Shown one piece after another: positions 31,743 to 39,188 of a stretch of 64,000 nucleotides of DNA (its first letter is position 1; the number at the start of each line of letters is the position of its first letter). The stretch is taken from assembly GCA_963772375.1 (NCBI GenBank), contig CAVYXG010000001.1:1426001-1490000 (forward strand), given 5' to 3'. This DNA comes from DATBHM01 sp963772375 (lineage in GTDB: Bacteria; Actinomycetota; UBA4738; JACQTL01). Below the pieces are notes generated by a model. The model was not told the origin of the DNA. It saw only the letters and a list, made by a program, of their open reading frames with translations, and ran no database searches. Both the position numbers and the translations under genes were made by a program.

Positions 31743-33260
31743 GTGGCGGACGATGGGGAACGCCAGCAGCACCTCCGGGAGCACGAGCTGATGGCCGAGG
31801 GGGCCGCGCAGCCGGTCGTGACCGAGCCCGTCCCTGAGGAGACCATGGGCGTCGCCCAGCACGGGCTCGACCGCCTGCCGGGAGCGCGCAAGCGGGTCGT
31901 CGTCATGGGCGCCGGCATCGCGGGCCTGGTCGCCGCGTACGAGCTGAAGCGTCAGGGCCACGACGTCGTGGTGCTGGAGGCCCAGAACCGGGTGGGTGGG
32001 CGCGTGTTCACCTGCCGGGAGTTCGCGCCGGGCCTGTACGCGGAGTTCGGCGCGATGCGCATCCCGCGCAGCCACGACCTCACGCTGAAGTACTGCGAGC
32101 TGTTCGACCTGCCCATGCGGCCGTTCGTGATGGGCAACCCGAAGGGGCTGGTCCACATCGCGGGGCAGCGGATGACGATCGCGGAGGCGGAGGCCCACCC
32201 GGAACGGCTGCCGTTCGACCTCGCACCGCACGAGCGCGGCAAGACCGCCGACGAGCTGTGGGCCCACGCGATCGCCGACATCAAGCAGCTGCTCGATCGC
32301 GAAGGTGACGCGGCGTGGGAGGAGATCCGCGCGCAGTACGACCGGTTCTCGCTGTACGAGTTCCTCGAGCACCGTGGGTTCTCCGAGGCCGCGATCGAGT
32401 ACTACGCGGTCATGAACTTCGTGGAGACCGACCTGAACAACGCGGTCATGGAGGTGCTCCGCGAGGATCTCGAGGGCGCGTACGTCGACATGCAGACGAT
32501 CTCAGGCGGGATGGATCAGCTGCCGAACGCCTTCTTCAGGGAGCTGGAGCAGGAGGTGCGGTTCGGGGCCGCGGTGCACGCGATCGAGCTCCGATCGGAC
32601 GGGGTCAGCGTGCACTTCAAGACCGAATCCGGGCGGTTCCACGTGAGCGCCGACCACTGCGTGTGCGCGCTGCCGTTCCCCACGCTCCGGACGATCGAGG
32701 TCATCGGCGGGGAGTTCTCGCACCAGAAGCGCAAGGCGATCCGGGAGCTGAACTACCACGCGTCGACCAAGGTGCTGTTCCAGGTTCGACACCGGTTCTG
32801 GGAGTCCGAGGACGGGATCGTCGGCGGAGGCGCGACGGTGACCGACCTGCCGATCCGGCGGATGAACTACCCGCCGTCGGATCCGCACAACGAGCGCGGC
32901 GTGCTGCTCGCGTCGTACTCCTGGGGCCAGGACGCGCTGCAGTGGGGGGCGATGGATCCGGAGACGCGCCTCGAGGAGGCGCTCGACGACGTGGCACGGA
33001 TCCACCCGCGCATCCGCGAGGAGTACGAGGTGGGAACGTCGCACGCCTGGTACGGCGACCGGTGGGCGCGCGGGGCGTTCGCCCTGTTCGCGCCCGACCA
33101 GCAGACCGACCTCCAGGCGGCCATCGTGGCGCCGGAGGGCCGCATCCACTTTGCCGGCGAGCACTGCTCGCTGTATCACGCGTGGATCCAGGGCGCGCTC
33201 GAGTCGGGGATCCGCGCGGCCAGGGAGGTCCACGAGGCGCGGGTCACGGCCGAGGCCTGA
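31743..33260 (+). CDS. FAD-dependent amine/L-amino-acid oxidase-like protein 2
   Basis: A 505-aa paralogue of the preceding gene, similar along its full length, including the unusual N-terminal extension (REHELMAEG, TEPVPEE). FAD motifs are VVVMGAGIAGLVAAYEL, RVGGRVFTCR and GRIHFAGEHCSLYHAWIQG. The middle, substrate-side region differs more (for example FSLYEFLEHRGFSE against YSIREFLQMRGFSE), so the two may differ in substrate or form a heteromer. The GTG lies 2 nt after the first gene's stop, with AAGGA inside that gene's last codons serving as Shine-Dalgarno. Confidence 0.92.
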   Translation: MADDGERQQHLREHELMAEGAAQPVVTEPVPEETMGVAQHGLDRLPGARKRVVVMGAGIAGLVAAYELKRQGHDVVVLEAQNRVGGRVFTCREFAPGLYAEFGAMRIPRSHDLTLKYCELFDLPMRPFVMGNPKGLVHIAGQRMTIAEAEAHPERLPFDLAPHERGKTADELWAHAIADIKQLLDREGDAAWEEIRAQYDRFSLYEFLEHRGFSEAAIEYYAVMNFVETDLNNAVMEVLREDLEGAYVDMQTISGGMDQLPNAFFRELEQEVRFGAAVHAIELRSDGVSVHFKTESGRFHVSADHCVCALPFPTLRTIEVIGGEFSHQKRKAIRELNYHASTKVLFQVRHRFWESEDGIVGGGATVTDLPIRRMNYPPSDPHNERGVLLASYSWGQDALQWGAMDPETRLEEALDDVARIHPRIREEYEVGTSHAWYGDRWARGAFALFAPDQQTDLQAAIVAPEGRIHFAGEHCSLYHAWIQGALESGIRAAREVHEARVTAEA

Positions 33261-33309
33261 TCGAACACCGCCCGAGGGACTCCGAAGGTCCTCCTCGACG
33301 GCGGTCCAT

Positions 33310-33321
33310 CCGCCATGGCGG
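33310..33321. repeat. 12-bp perfect palindrome before the 2TM gene
   Basis: CCGCCATGGCGG in the 103-nt gap between the amine oxidases and the 2TM gene. It could be a regulator site or a chance GC-rich palindrome; no T-run follows. Confidence 0.25.
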
Positions 33322-33363
33322 CCGGCCTCGACGGACGCCAGACTCGGACGGGAGGTGAACGAC

Positions 33364-33696
33364 ATGTCGTCAGAGCTCCGTGAATACGCGCGTCCCTTCC
33401 ACCCGACGCCGCCCGAGGACGACCCCCGGGTCCGGGCGGCTCACAAGAGGGCCGAGGAGAAGCAGGGCCTCTACATCCACCTGACCATCTACGCGCTCGT
33501 GAACCTGGCCCTGCTCGTGATCAACCTGATCACGCACTCGCAGGGCGGCGGCTGGTGGTGCTACTGGCCGCTGTTGGGATGGGGCATCGCGATCGTCATC
33601 CATGTCGCGACGGTGTACATCAGGTTCTTCTCCGAGGACTGGAAGGAACGCGAGACGCAGCGGATCCTCGCCAGGGAACGTCGCAAGCCCGCCTGA
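33364..33696 (+). CDS. 2TM-domain small membrane protein
   Basis: A 110-aa protein. After a charged segment (DPRVRAAHKRAEEKQG) come two hydrophobic helices, about 38-58 and 65-88 (IHLTIYALVNLALLVINL; CYWPLLGWGIAIVIHVA). A cytoplasmic helix rich in Arg and Glu closes it (EDWKERETQRILARERR). This matches the 2TM domain family, whose role is unknown but which can be fused to histidine kinases. GGGAGG lies eight bases upstream of the ATG. It converges with the LLM gene, 12 nt apart. Confidence 0.85.
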   Translation: MSSELREYARPFHPTPPEDDPRVRAAHKRAEEKQGLYIHLTIYALVNLALLVINLITHSQGGGWWCYWPLLGWGIAIVIHVATVYIRFFSEDWKERETQRILARERRKPA

Positions 33697-33708
33697 GCCA
33701 CCCGTCGC

Positions 33709-34743
33709 TCAGGCGTTGCCGGCGGCGAGCGCGCGGAGCGCGTCGAACTGCAGCGTGGTGGCGATGAGCGTGGTGACCCCGGCGTCGCGCCAGATCGTCA
33801 TTCTCTCGGAGATGCGCTCGGGCGGACCGACCAGCGAGACCTCGTCCACCAGCTCGTCGGGGACGGCGGCCGCAGCCTCGCCCTTGCGACCCTCGAGGTA
33901 CAGGTCCTGGATCGTCGCGGCGGCTTGCTCGTAGCCGTACCGCTGCGCCAGCGAGTTGTAGAAGTTCCGCCCCCGCGCCCCCATCCCGCCCACGTACAGC
34001 GCGAGGAACGGCTTCACCAGGTCGCGGCACTGCTGAACGTCGTCGCCGACGAACACCGGCACCATCGGCGCGATGTCGAAGCCCGCCGAGTCCGGGTCGC
34101 GACCGGAACGCCGAAGCCCCTCGTCCAGCCACTCGCGGTACATCGACATCCGCGCCGGCGAGAAGAACGTCGGCAGCCACCCGTCGGCGATCTCCCCGGC
34201 GAGCGCGACGTTCTTCGGTCCGATCGCGGCGAGGTAGATCGGCAGGTCCGGCCGGAGCGGGTGCACGATCGTCTTGAGCGGCTTGCCCAGCCCGGTCGTC
34301 CCGGGACCGTCGGCCGCGGGGATCGTGTAGTACTCGCCGTCGAACTCCACCGGCTTGTCGCGCCGCAGGATCGCCCGGACGATCCCGACGTACTCGCGGG
34401 TCCTGGCCAGCGGCTTCCCATAGGGCGAACCGTGCCACCCCTCCACCACCTGCGGACCGCTCATCCCGAGCCCCAGCCGGAACCGCCCGCCCGAGAGATG
34501 GTCGAGCGTGATCGCGGTCATCGCGGTGGCCGCCGGCGTCCGCGCGGGGATCTGCATGATCGCGGTCCCGAACTCCAGCCGGGAGGTCCGCGAGGCCACC
34601 CAGGACAGCCAGGACACGGCATCCGAACCGTAGGCCTCGGCGCTCCAGATCGAGTCGAACCCCAGCCGTTCAGCCTCCTCGACCAGCGGCTGGACGTCCA
34701 CGGGCTGCGCACCCCAGTAGCCGAGGTGCAGCGCGAGCTTCAT
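33709..34743 (-). CDS. LLM-class F420-dependent oxidoreductase
   Basis: A 344-aa TIM-barrel oxidoreductase. Blocks include LALHLGYWGAQPVDVQPLVEE, LEFGTAIMQIPARTPAATAM, GGRFRLGLGMSGPQVVEGWHG, and LPIYLAAIGPKNVALAGEIA. The GLGMSGPQVVEGWHG wording is common in actinobacterial F420-dependent members that act on hydride-accepting small molecules. The substrate cannot be assigned. There is no Shine-Dalgarno; TAAGCT lies eight bases before the ATG, suggesting a leaderless message. It is divergent from tldD. Confidence 0.92.
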   Translation of the reverse strand: MKLALHLGYWGAQPVDVQPLVEEAERLGFDSIWSAEAYGSDAVSWLSWVASRTSRLEFGTAIMQIPARTPAATAMTAITLDHLSGGRFRLGLGMSGPQVVEGWHGSPYGKPLARTREYVGIVRAILRRDKPVEFDGEYYTIPAADGPGTTGLGKPLKTIVHPLRPDLPIYLAAIGPKNVALAGEIADGWLPTFFSPARMSMYREWLDEGLRRSGRDPDSAGFDIAPMVPVFVGDDVQQCRDLVKPFLALYVGGMGARGRNFYNSLAQRYGYEQAAATIQDLYLEGRKGEAAAAVPDELVDEVSLVGPPERISERMTIWRDAGVTTLIATTLQFDALRALAAGNA

Positions 34744-34751
34744 GGCCGCCC

Positions 34752-34757
34752 AGCTTA
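34752..34757 (-). promoter_or_regulatory. Near-leaderless -10 box (TAAGCT) of the LLM oxidoreductase
   Basis: TAAGCT on the minus strand, eight bases before the ATG, with no Shine-Dalgarno between. Confidence 0.5.
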
Positions 34758-34968
34758 GCGGGCGGGTCCCCTCAGCAGGTGAAGTGCAAGACCGGTGTTC
34801 CGCTCCGGCGAGTGTCCGGGTGTTGGCGTGGCTGTTCGGGAGCTGGCCGACCGTTGCATGCGAACCCCCCCGTGTGTCCCCCGCGACCCGATGGCTCGCC
34901 GAGCCCGGGCCGGAACCTCCGCCAGAGTATGGATCGTGGCGGGCCGTCGTGGCGTCCCCGGGTTGCGT

Positions 34969-34974
34969 TAGGCT
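34969..34974 (+). promoter_or_regulatory. Putative -10 box (TAGGCT) of tldD/tldE
   Basis: TAGGCT about 70 nt before the TTG start of tldD. No clear -35. The same hexamer serves other genes in this window. Confidence 0.45.
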
Positions 34975-35045
34975 CCGCGCTGGCCGGCGCTCGGGGGACG
35001 GGGAAGGCCCCCGGGCCCGGCCGATCTCCCAAGGGGGTCCGACCG

Positions 35046-36485
35046 TTGCGCGAGATCGTCCAGGACGCCGTGCGTGCCGCGATCGCGGCGGGCGCCGGCT
35101 ACGCCGACGCCCGCCTGGTCGAGGAGGACACCGAGTCGCTCACGGTGCGCAACCAGGAGATGGAGGGCATCGACCGGTCGCGTTCCACCGGGGTGGGCAT
35201 CCGGGTGCTGGTGGACGGCTATCTGGGCTTCGCGGCCACGGCGAGGACGGAGGCCGCGGACGTCGCCCGCACCGCGAGGCTCGCCGTCGAGATCGCCCGC
35301 GCGGCCTCCCGGCTCCCCCGCGACCCCATCCGCCTGGCCGAGGTCGAACCCGTCGCCGCAACGTGGTCGAGCCCGCTCCAGGAGGACCCGTTCACCGTGC
35401 CCCTCGAGGAGAAGGTCGCGCTGCTCATGGAGGCCTCGCGCCGCATGCAGGGCGTCGACGGCGTGGCGTTCGGCGAGGCCAACCTCGACTTCTTCCGGCG
35501 GCACTCGTTCTTCTGCTCGTCGGAGGGCGCGCTGATCGAGCAGACCGTGACCCATTCGGGCGGCGGCATCGAGGCCACGGCGATCGGCGAGGGCGAGATG
35601 CAGCGGCGGTCGTTCCCGAACTCGTTCCGCGGCCACATCGCGGCGGCGGGCTGGGAGCACATCCCGCGGCTCGGGCTGGTCGACGAGGCCGAGCGCATCG
35701 GGCAGGAGGCCGCCGATCTGCTTCGCGCGAAGGACTGCCCCAGCGAGACGACCACGCTGATCATCGACTCCGGCCAGGTCGGCCTCCAGGTGCACGAGTC
35801 GATCGGCCACCCCACCGAGCTCGACCGCGTGCTGGGCATGGAAGCGGCCTACGCGGGGACGTCGTTTCTCACCCCCGACGACCGGGGGAGGCTCCGGTAC
35901 GGAAGCCCGCTCGTCACCGTGGTCGCCGACGCGACCATCCCCGGAGGGCTCGGCACGTTCGGCTTCGACGACGAGGGCGTTGCGGCGCAACGGGTCCCGC
36001 TGATCGAGAAGGGCGTGTTCCGGGAATTCCAGTCCAGTCGGGAGACCGCCGCAGTCCTCGGGGAACGGTCGAACGGGACGATGCGCGCGGACGGGTGGGG
36101 CAACCTTCCGCTGATCCGCATGACGAACATTAACCTCGAACCCGGCGAGGGCTCGCTCGAGGAGATCGTCGGCGACACGGCCGACGGCATCCTCATGTCG
36201 ACCAACCAGTCGTGGTCGATCGACGACAAGCGCGTCAACTTCCAGTTCGGCTGCGAGATCGCCTGGCGGATCAGGGACGGCAAGCGGACCGAGCTCTACC
36301 GCAACCCCAACTACACGGGCATCACGACCGAGTTCTGGGGCTCGTGCGACGCGGTCGGCGGCCGCGAGGAATGGGTGCTCTGGGGAACGCCGAACTGCGG
36401 CAAGGGCCAGCCGGGCCAGACCGCCCGGGTGGGGCACGGGACGCCGCCGGCCCGGTTCCGAGGAGTCCAGGTGGGGGTGCGCTGA
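35046..36485 (+). CDS. tldD: TldD-type metalloprotease subunit
   Basis: A 479-aa TldD. The zinc protease motif HESIGH (HExxxH, residues 250-255) followed by PTELDRVLG is intact. Other family blocks are VTHSGGGIEATAIGEGEMQ, STNQSWSIDDKRVNFQFG and LYRNPNYTGIT. TldD pairs with TldE to form a heterodimeric protease that degrades unfolded or small peptides and, in some bacteria, removes leader peptides from RiPPs. The start is TTG with AAGGGGG about eight bases upstream; no in-frame ATG or GTG lies nearby that would preserve the N-terminus REIVQDAVRAAIAAGAGYAD. tldE follows after 2 nt. Confidence 0.95.
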   Translation: MREIVQDAVRAAIAAGAGYADARLVEEDTESLTVRNQEMEGIDRSRSTGVGIRVLVDGYLGFAATARTEAADVARTARLAVEIARAASRLPRDPIRLAEVEPVAATWSSPLQEDPFTVPLEEKVALLMEASRRMQGVDGVAFGEANLDFFRRHSFFCSSEGALIEQTVTHSGGGIEATAIGEGEMQRRSFPNSFRGHIAAAGWEHIPRLGLVDEAERIGQEAADLLRAKDCPSETTTLIIDSGQVGLQVHESIGHPTELDRVLGMEAAYAGTSFLTPDDRGRLRYGSPLVTVVADATIPGGLGTFGFDDEGVAAQRVPLIEKGVFREFQSSRETAAVLGERSNGTMRADGWGNLPLIRMTNINLEPGEGSLEEIVGDTADGILMSTNQSWSIDDKRVNFQFGCEIAWRIRDGKRTELYRNPNYTGITTEFWGSCDAVGGREEWVLWGTPNCGKGQPGQTARVGHGTPPARFRGVQVGVR

Positions 36486-36487
36486 TC

Positions 36488-37837
36488 GTGGAACCCATGG
36501 GAGCCCACGCCGCCCGGAGGGTCCTGGAGGCCGCGGTCGAGGGGGCCGGCGGCGCTGCGGGTGTAGAAGCGCTCCTGTTCCACGAGTGGGGCGGCCTGAC
36601 GCGGTTCGCCGATTCCGCCATCCACCAGAGCACCTTTAGGGAGGACGCCTCGCTGCGGGTGCGGGTGGTGCGCGACGGGCAGGTGGCCGTGGCCTCGACC
36701 AGCGAGCTGACGCCCGAGGGCGCGGCCGGAGCGGCGGGCAACGCCCGCGAGATGGCCCAGGTGGCATCGCCCGACCCCCTGTTCCCGGGGCTGGCGCCGA
36801 TGGCGGCCGTCCCGGCCAAGGACGCGTACGACGAGGCGACGGCGACGGCCACCCCGCAGCAGCGTGCGGAGGGCGTGGCCGCCATCGTCGCCCAGGCCTC
36901 GAACGGGTTCCGGGCGGCCGGCTCGTACGAGACCGGCGGCGCCGAGATCGCCCTGCTGAACTCCGAGGGGCAGTTCTGCCACGGGCCGACCACCCAGGCC
37001 GCCGTCACCGCGCTCGTCAGCGGCGGCGACGGCGGCGCGGGCTACGTCGAGGCCTGGTCGGTCGGCGCCGGCGGGCTGGACATCGAGGCCATCGGGCGCC
37101 GGGCCGCGCAGAAGGCCCGGGACAGCCAGGCGCCACGCGACCTCGACCCGGGAAGGTACGAGGTGATCCTCGAGCCGGCCGCGGTGGCCACGCTGGTGGC
37201 GTTCCTGTCCTTGTTGGGGTTCGGGGGCCGCGCCCTGGCGGAGGGGAGGTCCTGCCTCACGGGCAAGGAGGGCCGGCGGGTCGCCGCGGCGTCGATCTCG
37301 ATCGCCGACGACGTGTTCGCCCCCGGCATGCCGGGGACGCCGTTCGACTTCGAGGGAACCCCCAAGCGCCGCGTGGAGATGATCCGGGACGGCGTGTTCG
37401 AAGGCGGCGTGTACGACCGGCGGAGCGCGAAGCAGGCGGGCGTCGAGTCCACCGGCCACGCCCTGCCGGCGCCGAACCCCGAGGGGCCGTTCCCCCTGAA
37501 CCTCGTGGTCGCGCCGGGTGACGCGTCGGTGCAGGATATGGTGGCGTCGACGAAGCGCGGGCTGCTGGTGACGAGGTTCCACTACTCGAACATCGTGCAT
37601 CCCATGGAGTCGGTGATCACCGGAATGACCCGCGACGGCACGTGGCTGGTGGAGGACGGCGAGATCGCGCACCCCGTGAAGAACCTCAGGTTCACGCAGT
37701 CGATCCTGGAGGCGCTCGCCGGCACCGAGCTCGTCGGCCGGGACACCGAGATGGCGAGCGAGTTCTTCTTCTCCGCGTCCCGCGTGCCGGCCCTCAAGCT
37801 GTCGTCGTTCCACTTCACCGGCCGCAGCGACCACTGA
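36488..37837 (+). CDS. tldE: TldE/PmbA-type metalloprotease partner subunit
   Basis: A 449-aa TldE/PmbA homologue. It lacks HExxxH, as expected for the non-catalytic partner, and carries blocks such as RDLDPGRYEVILEPAAVATL, PFDFEGTPKRRVEMI, DMVASTKRGLLVTRFHYSN and ENG-like EDGEIAHPVKNLRFTQS. It forms the peptide channel with TldD. It starts two bases after tldD, most likely at GTG 36488; ATG 36497 is the alternative. No RiPP precursor or modification enzyme is visible nearby, so a general peptide-turnover role is the default. It converges with the beta-helix gene, 15 nt apart. Confidence 0.93.
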   Translation: MEPMGAHAARRVLEAAVEGAGGAAGVEALLFHEWGGLTRFADSAIHQSTFREDASLRVRVVRDGQVAVASTSELTPEGAAGAAGNAREMAQVASPDPLFPGLAPMAAVPAKDAYDEATATATPQQRAEGVAAIVAQASNGFRAAGSYETGGAEIALLNSEGQFCHGPTTQAAVTALVSGGDGGAGYVEAWSVGAGGLDIEAIGRRAAQKARDSQAPRDLDPGRYEVILEPAAVATLVAFLSLLGFGGRALAEGRSCLTGKEGRRVAAASISIADDVFAPGMPGTPFDFEGTPKRRVEMIRDGVFEGGVYDRRSAKQAGVESTGHALPAPNPEGPFPLNLVVAPGDASVQDMVASTKRGLLVTRFHYSNIVHPMESVITGMTRDGTWLVEDGEIAHPVKNLRFTQSILEALAGTELVGRDTEMASEFFFSASRVPALKLSSFHFTGRSDH

Positions 37838-37852
37838 CCGCCGGCTCGAAGG

Positions 37853-38944
37853 TCAGGGACCGCAGAGCCCCGACGGCGTCGACGAACCGCAGGTGTTGTG
37901 TCGCCACATGTTCGCGGTCCCCGCGGTGCCGGAGCCCGCGCTGTCGTCCTCGATGTCCGGCCCGCCGTTGCCGGTGGCGGTGAGGAACTTGAGGAGGTTG
38001 CCGCTCGACGAGTCGTCGACGGCGACCCCCTGCAACACCGCACCGGTCGACTGGACCCCCACGATCTTCGCGCCGGTCGTCCCGAACAGCCACACGTCGA
38101 TGTCGTTGGCGCTGACCGTGTCGTCGCGTAGGTAGGTCTTCCCGGCGGAGGGGAACAACAGGATTCCGGAGCCATTGGTCCCGATACCGGTGAACTCGTT
38201 CTTCGTGACGGTCGTGTCGCGGATCTCCGCCTCGGCGCCGTTCGCGACCTGGATCCCGTTCTGCGCGATGGCGGCCGTCGGCCCCGACCCGGTGACGGTC
38301 ACCCTTCGGACGAACGCGTGGGAGCCCGCCATGTCGACCCGGATGCCGCCCTTCTGGTAGTCGTCGATGACGTCGTCGGTGATCACGGCGTCGCCGGTGG
38401 TCGCGTCGACGTTGCGGCCGACCAGGATGCCCCACCCGAACTGACAGCCGCCGATCGGTTCGGCCCGGATGCCCGTGATGTGGATATTGGAGAGGAACGC
38501 CTTCCCGTCCCCGTCCACGCGGACCCCGGACACGAGCGCGCCGCAGGACTCGGTGTCGGGACCCGCGATGGTGAACCCCGCGACCCGCACGGGCCGCGAT
38601 CCCGTCACGCGGACGATCGACCCGGGGGCAGCCATGGGGTTGGGGGCGGCGATGGTGACCACGCCGTTCGCCCGGAGCTTCAGGCCGCTCCTTCCCGGGC
38701 CCACCGACACCTGCTCGGTGTACGTGCCGGCGTTCACCTGGATGTTCGTGCCGGGCCTCGCCGCATCGACGGCGGGCTGGATCGAGCAGAACGGGACCGA
38801 CGACGTCCCCGGTCCCAGGTCCGAGCACGAGCCGTTCGCCTTGTCCACGAACAGCGTGGTCGCGGCGGACGCGATGCCGGCCGTTCCCAGGATCGACCCG
38901 GCGACGAACGTCGCCGCGAGGCACGCCGCGAGCCTGCGGTTCAT
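37853..38944 (-). CDS. Secreted right-handed beta-helix protein
   Basis: A 363-aa exported protein. The signal peptide NRRLAACLAATFVAGSILG is probably cut after ASA at residue 27. The mature part has VDKANGSCSDLGPGTS and FCSIQPAVDAARPGTNIQV, the usual N-cap of pectate-lyase-like PbH1 proteins. About ten rungs follow (for example GSGILLFPSAGKTYLRDDTV, NDIDVWLFGTTGAKIVGV), ending in a Cys pair (CGSSTPSGLC). Catalytic residues of pectin enzymes are not evident, so a carbohydrate-binding or adhesion role is possible. The ATG follows GAAGGGAGG. It is divergent from the first cyclase gene. Confidence 0.87.
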   Translation of the reverse strand: MNRRLAACLAATFVAGSILGTAGIASAATTLFVDKANGSCSDLGPGTSSVPFCSIQPAVDAARPGTNIQVNAGTYTEQVSVGPGRSGLKLRANGVVTIAAPNPMAAPGSIVRVTGSRPVRVAGFTIAGPDTESCGALVSGVRVDGDGKAFLSNIHITGIRAEPIGGCQFGWGILVGRNVDATTGDAVITDDVIDDYQKGGIRVDMAGSHAFVRRVTVTGSGPTAAIAQNGIQVANGAEAEIRDTTVTKNEFTGIGTNGSGILLFPSAGKTYLRDDTVSANDIDVWLFGTTGAKIVGVQSTGAVLQGVAVDDSSSGNLLKFLTATGNGGPDIEDDSAGSGTAGTANMWRHNTCGSSTPSGLCGP

Positions 38945-39142
38945 CCGGTCCTCCCTTCGCCGAGCCGTGGACCGGCGGGCATGTGCTCCCGGCGAGCTCC
39001 TCCCCCGGAGGTCCCGCACGACGTGCACCGGACCGTGTTCCCTGTCTGGGCATCCTCATCGCTCCGGGCGTTCCGGGCATCCCGGGCATTCAGCCGACCC
39101 CCGTTCTCCCCAACCGGGCGCAAGCGCGGTGGGAGCGCGTCG

Positions 39143-39171
39143 TTGCTCCTGCGGGAGGCTGCCCGTACCCT
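39143..39171 (+). promoter_or_regulatory. Putative promoter of the cyclase/ATPase gene pair
   Basis: TTGCTC at 39143-39148 and TACCCT at 39166-39171, spaced by 17 bp. The first copy of a 13-bp direct repeat lies between them. The GTG start is 18 nt beyond the -10 box, after GGGAGG. Confidence 0.5.
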
Positions 39172-39187
39172 TTGGCGGGAGGCTGCC
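39151..39187 (+). repeat. Two direct copies of a 13-bp motif around the cyclase promoter
   Basis: GCGGGAGGCTGCC occurs at 39151-39163 and 39175-39187, with a 24-bp period (about two helical turns plus three bases). Copy 1 sits between -35 and -10; copy 2 contains the Shine-Dalgarno sequence and stops just before the GTG. This could be an operator pair or a duplicated ribosome-binding region. Confidence 0.6.
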
Positions 39188-39188
39188 T

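Larger units (their letters stand above)
34744..35045. other. 302-nt divergent intergenic region (LLM oxidoreductase / tldD)
   Basis: No gene is visible here. It holds the TAAGCT box for the minus-strand oxidoreductase at one end and a TAGGCT box for tldD at 34969-34974. The AAGGGGG Shine-Dalgarno of tldD closes the other end. The middle shows no repeat or hairpin that stands out. Confidence 0.6.

Noticed and set aside
35046..37837. TldD/TldE as part of a RiPP biosynthetic cluster
   Set aside because: No precursor peptide, YcaO, radical SAM or LanM-like gene is nearby, so the default peptide-turnover role is kept; noted only as a low-interest finding.
38469..39188. In-frame upstream extension of the first cyclase gene
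   Set aside because: It lies antisense to the beta-helix gene, and GTG 39189 with GGGAGG gives the expected zinc-ribbon N-terminus.
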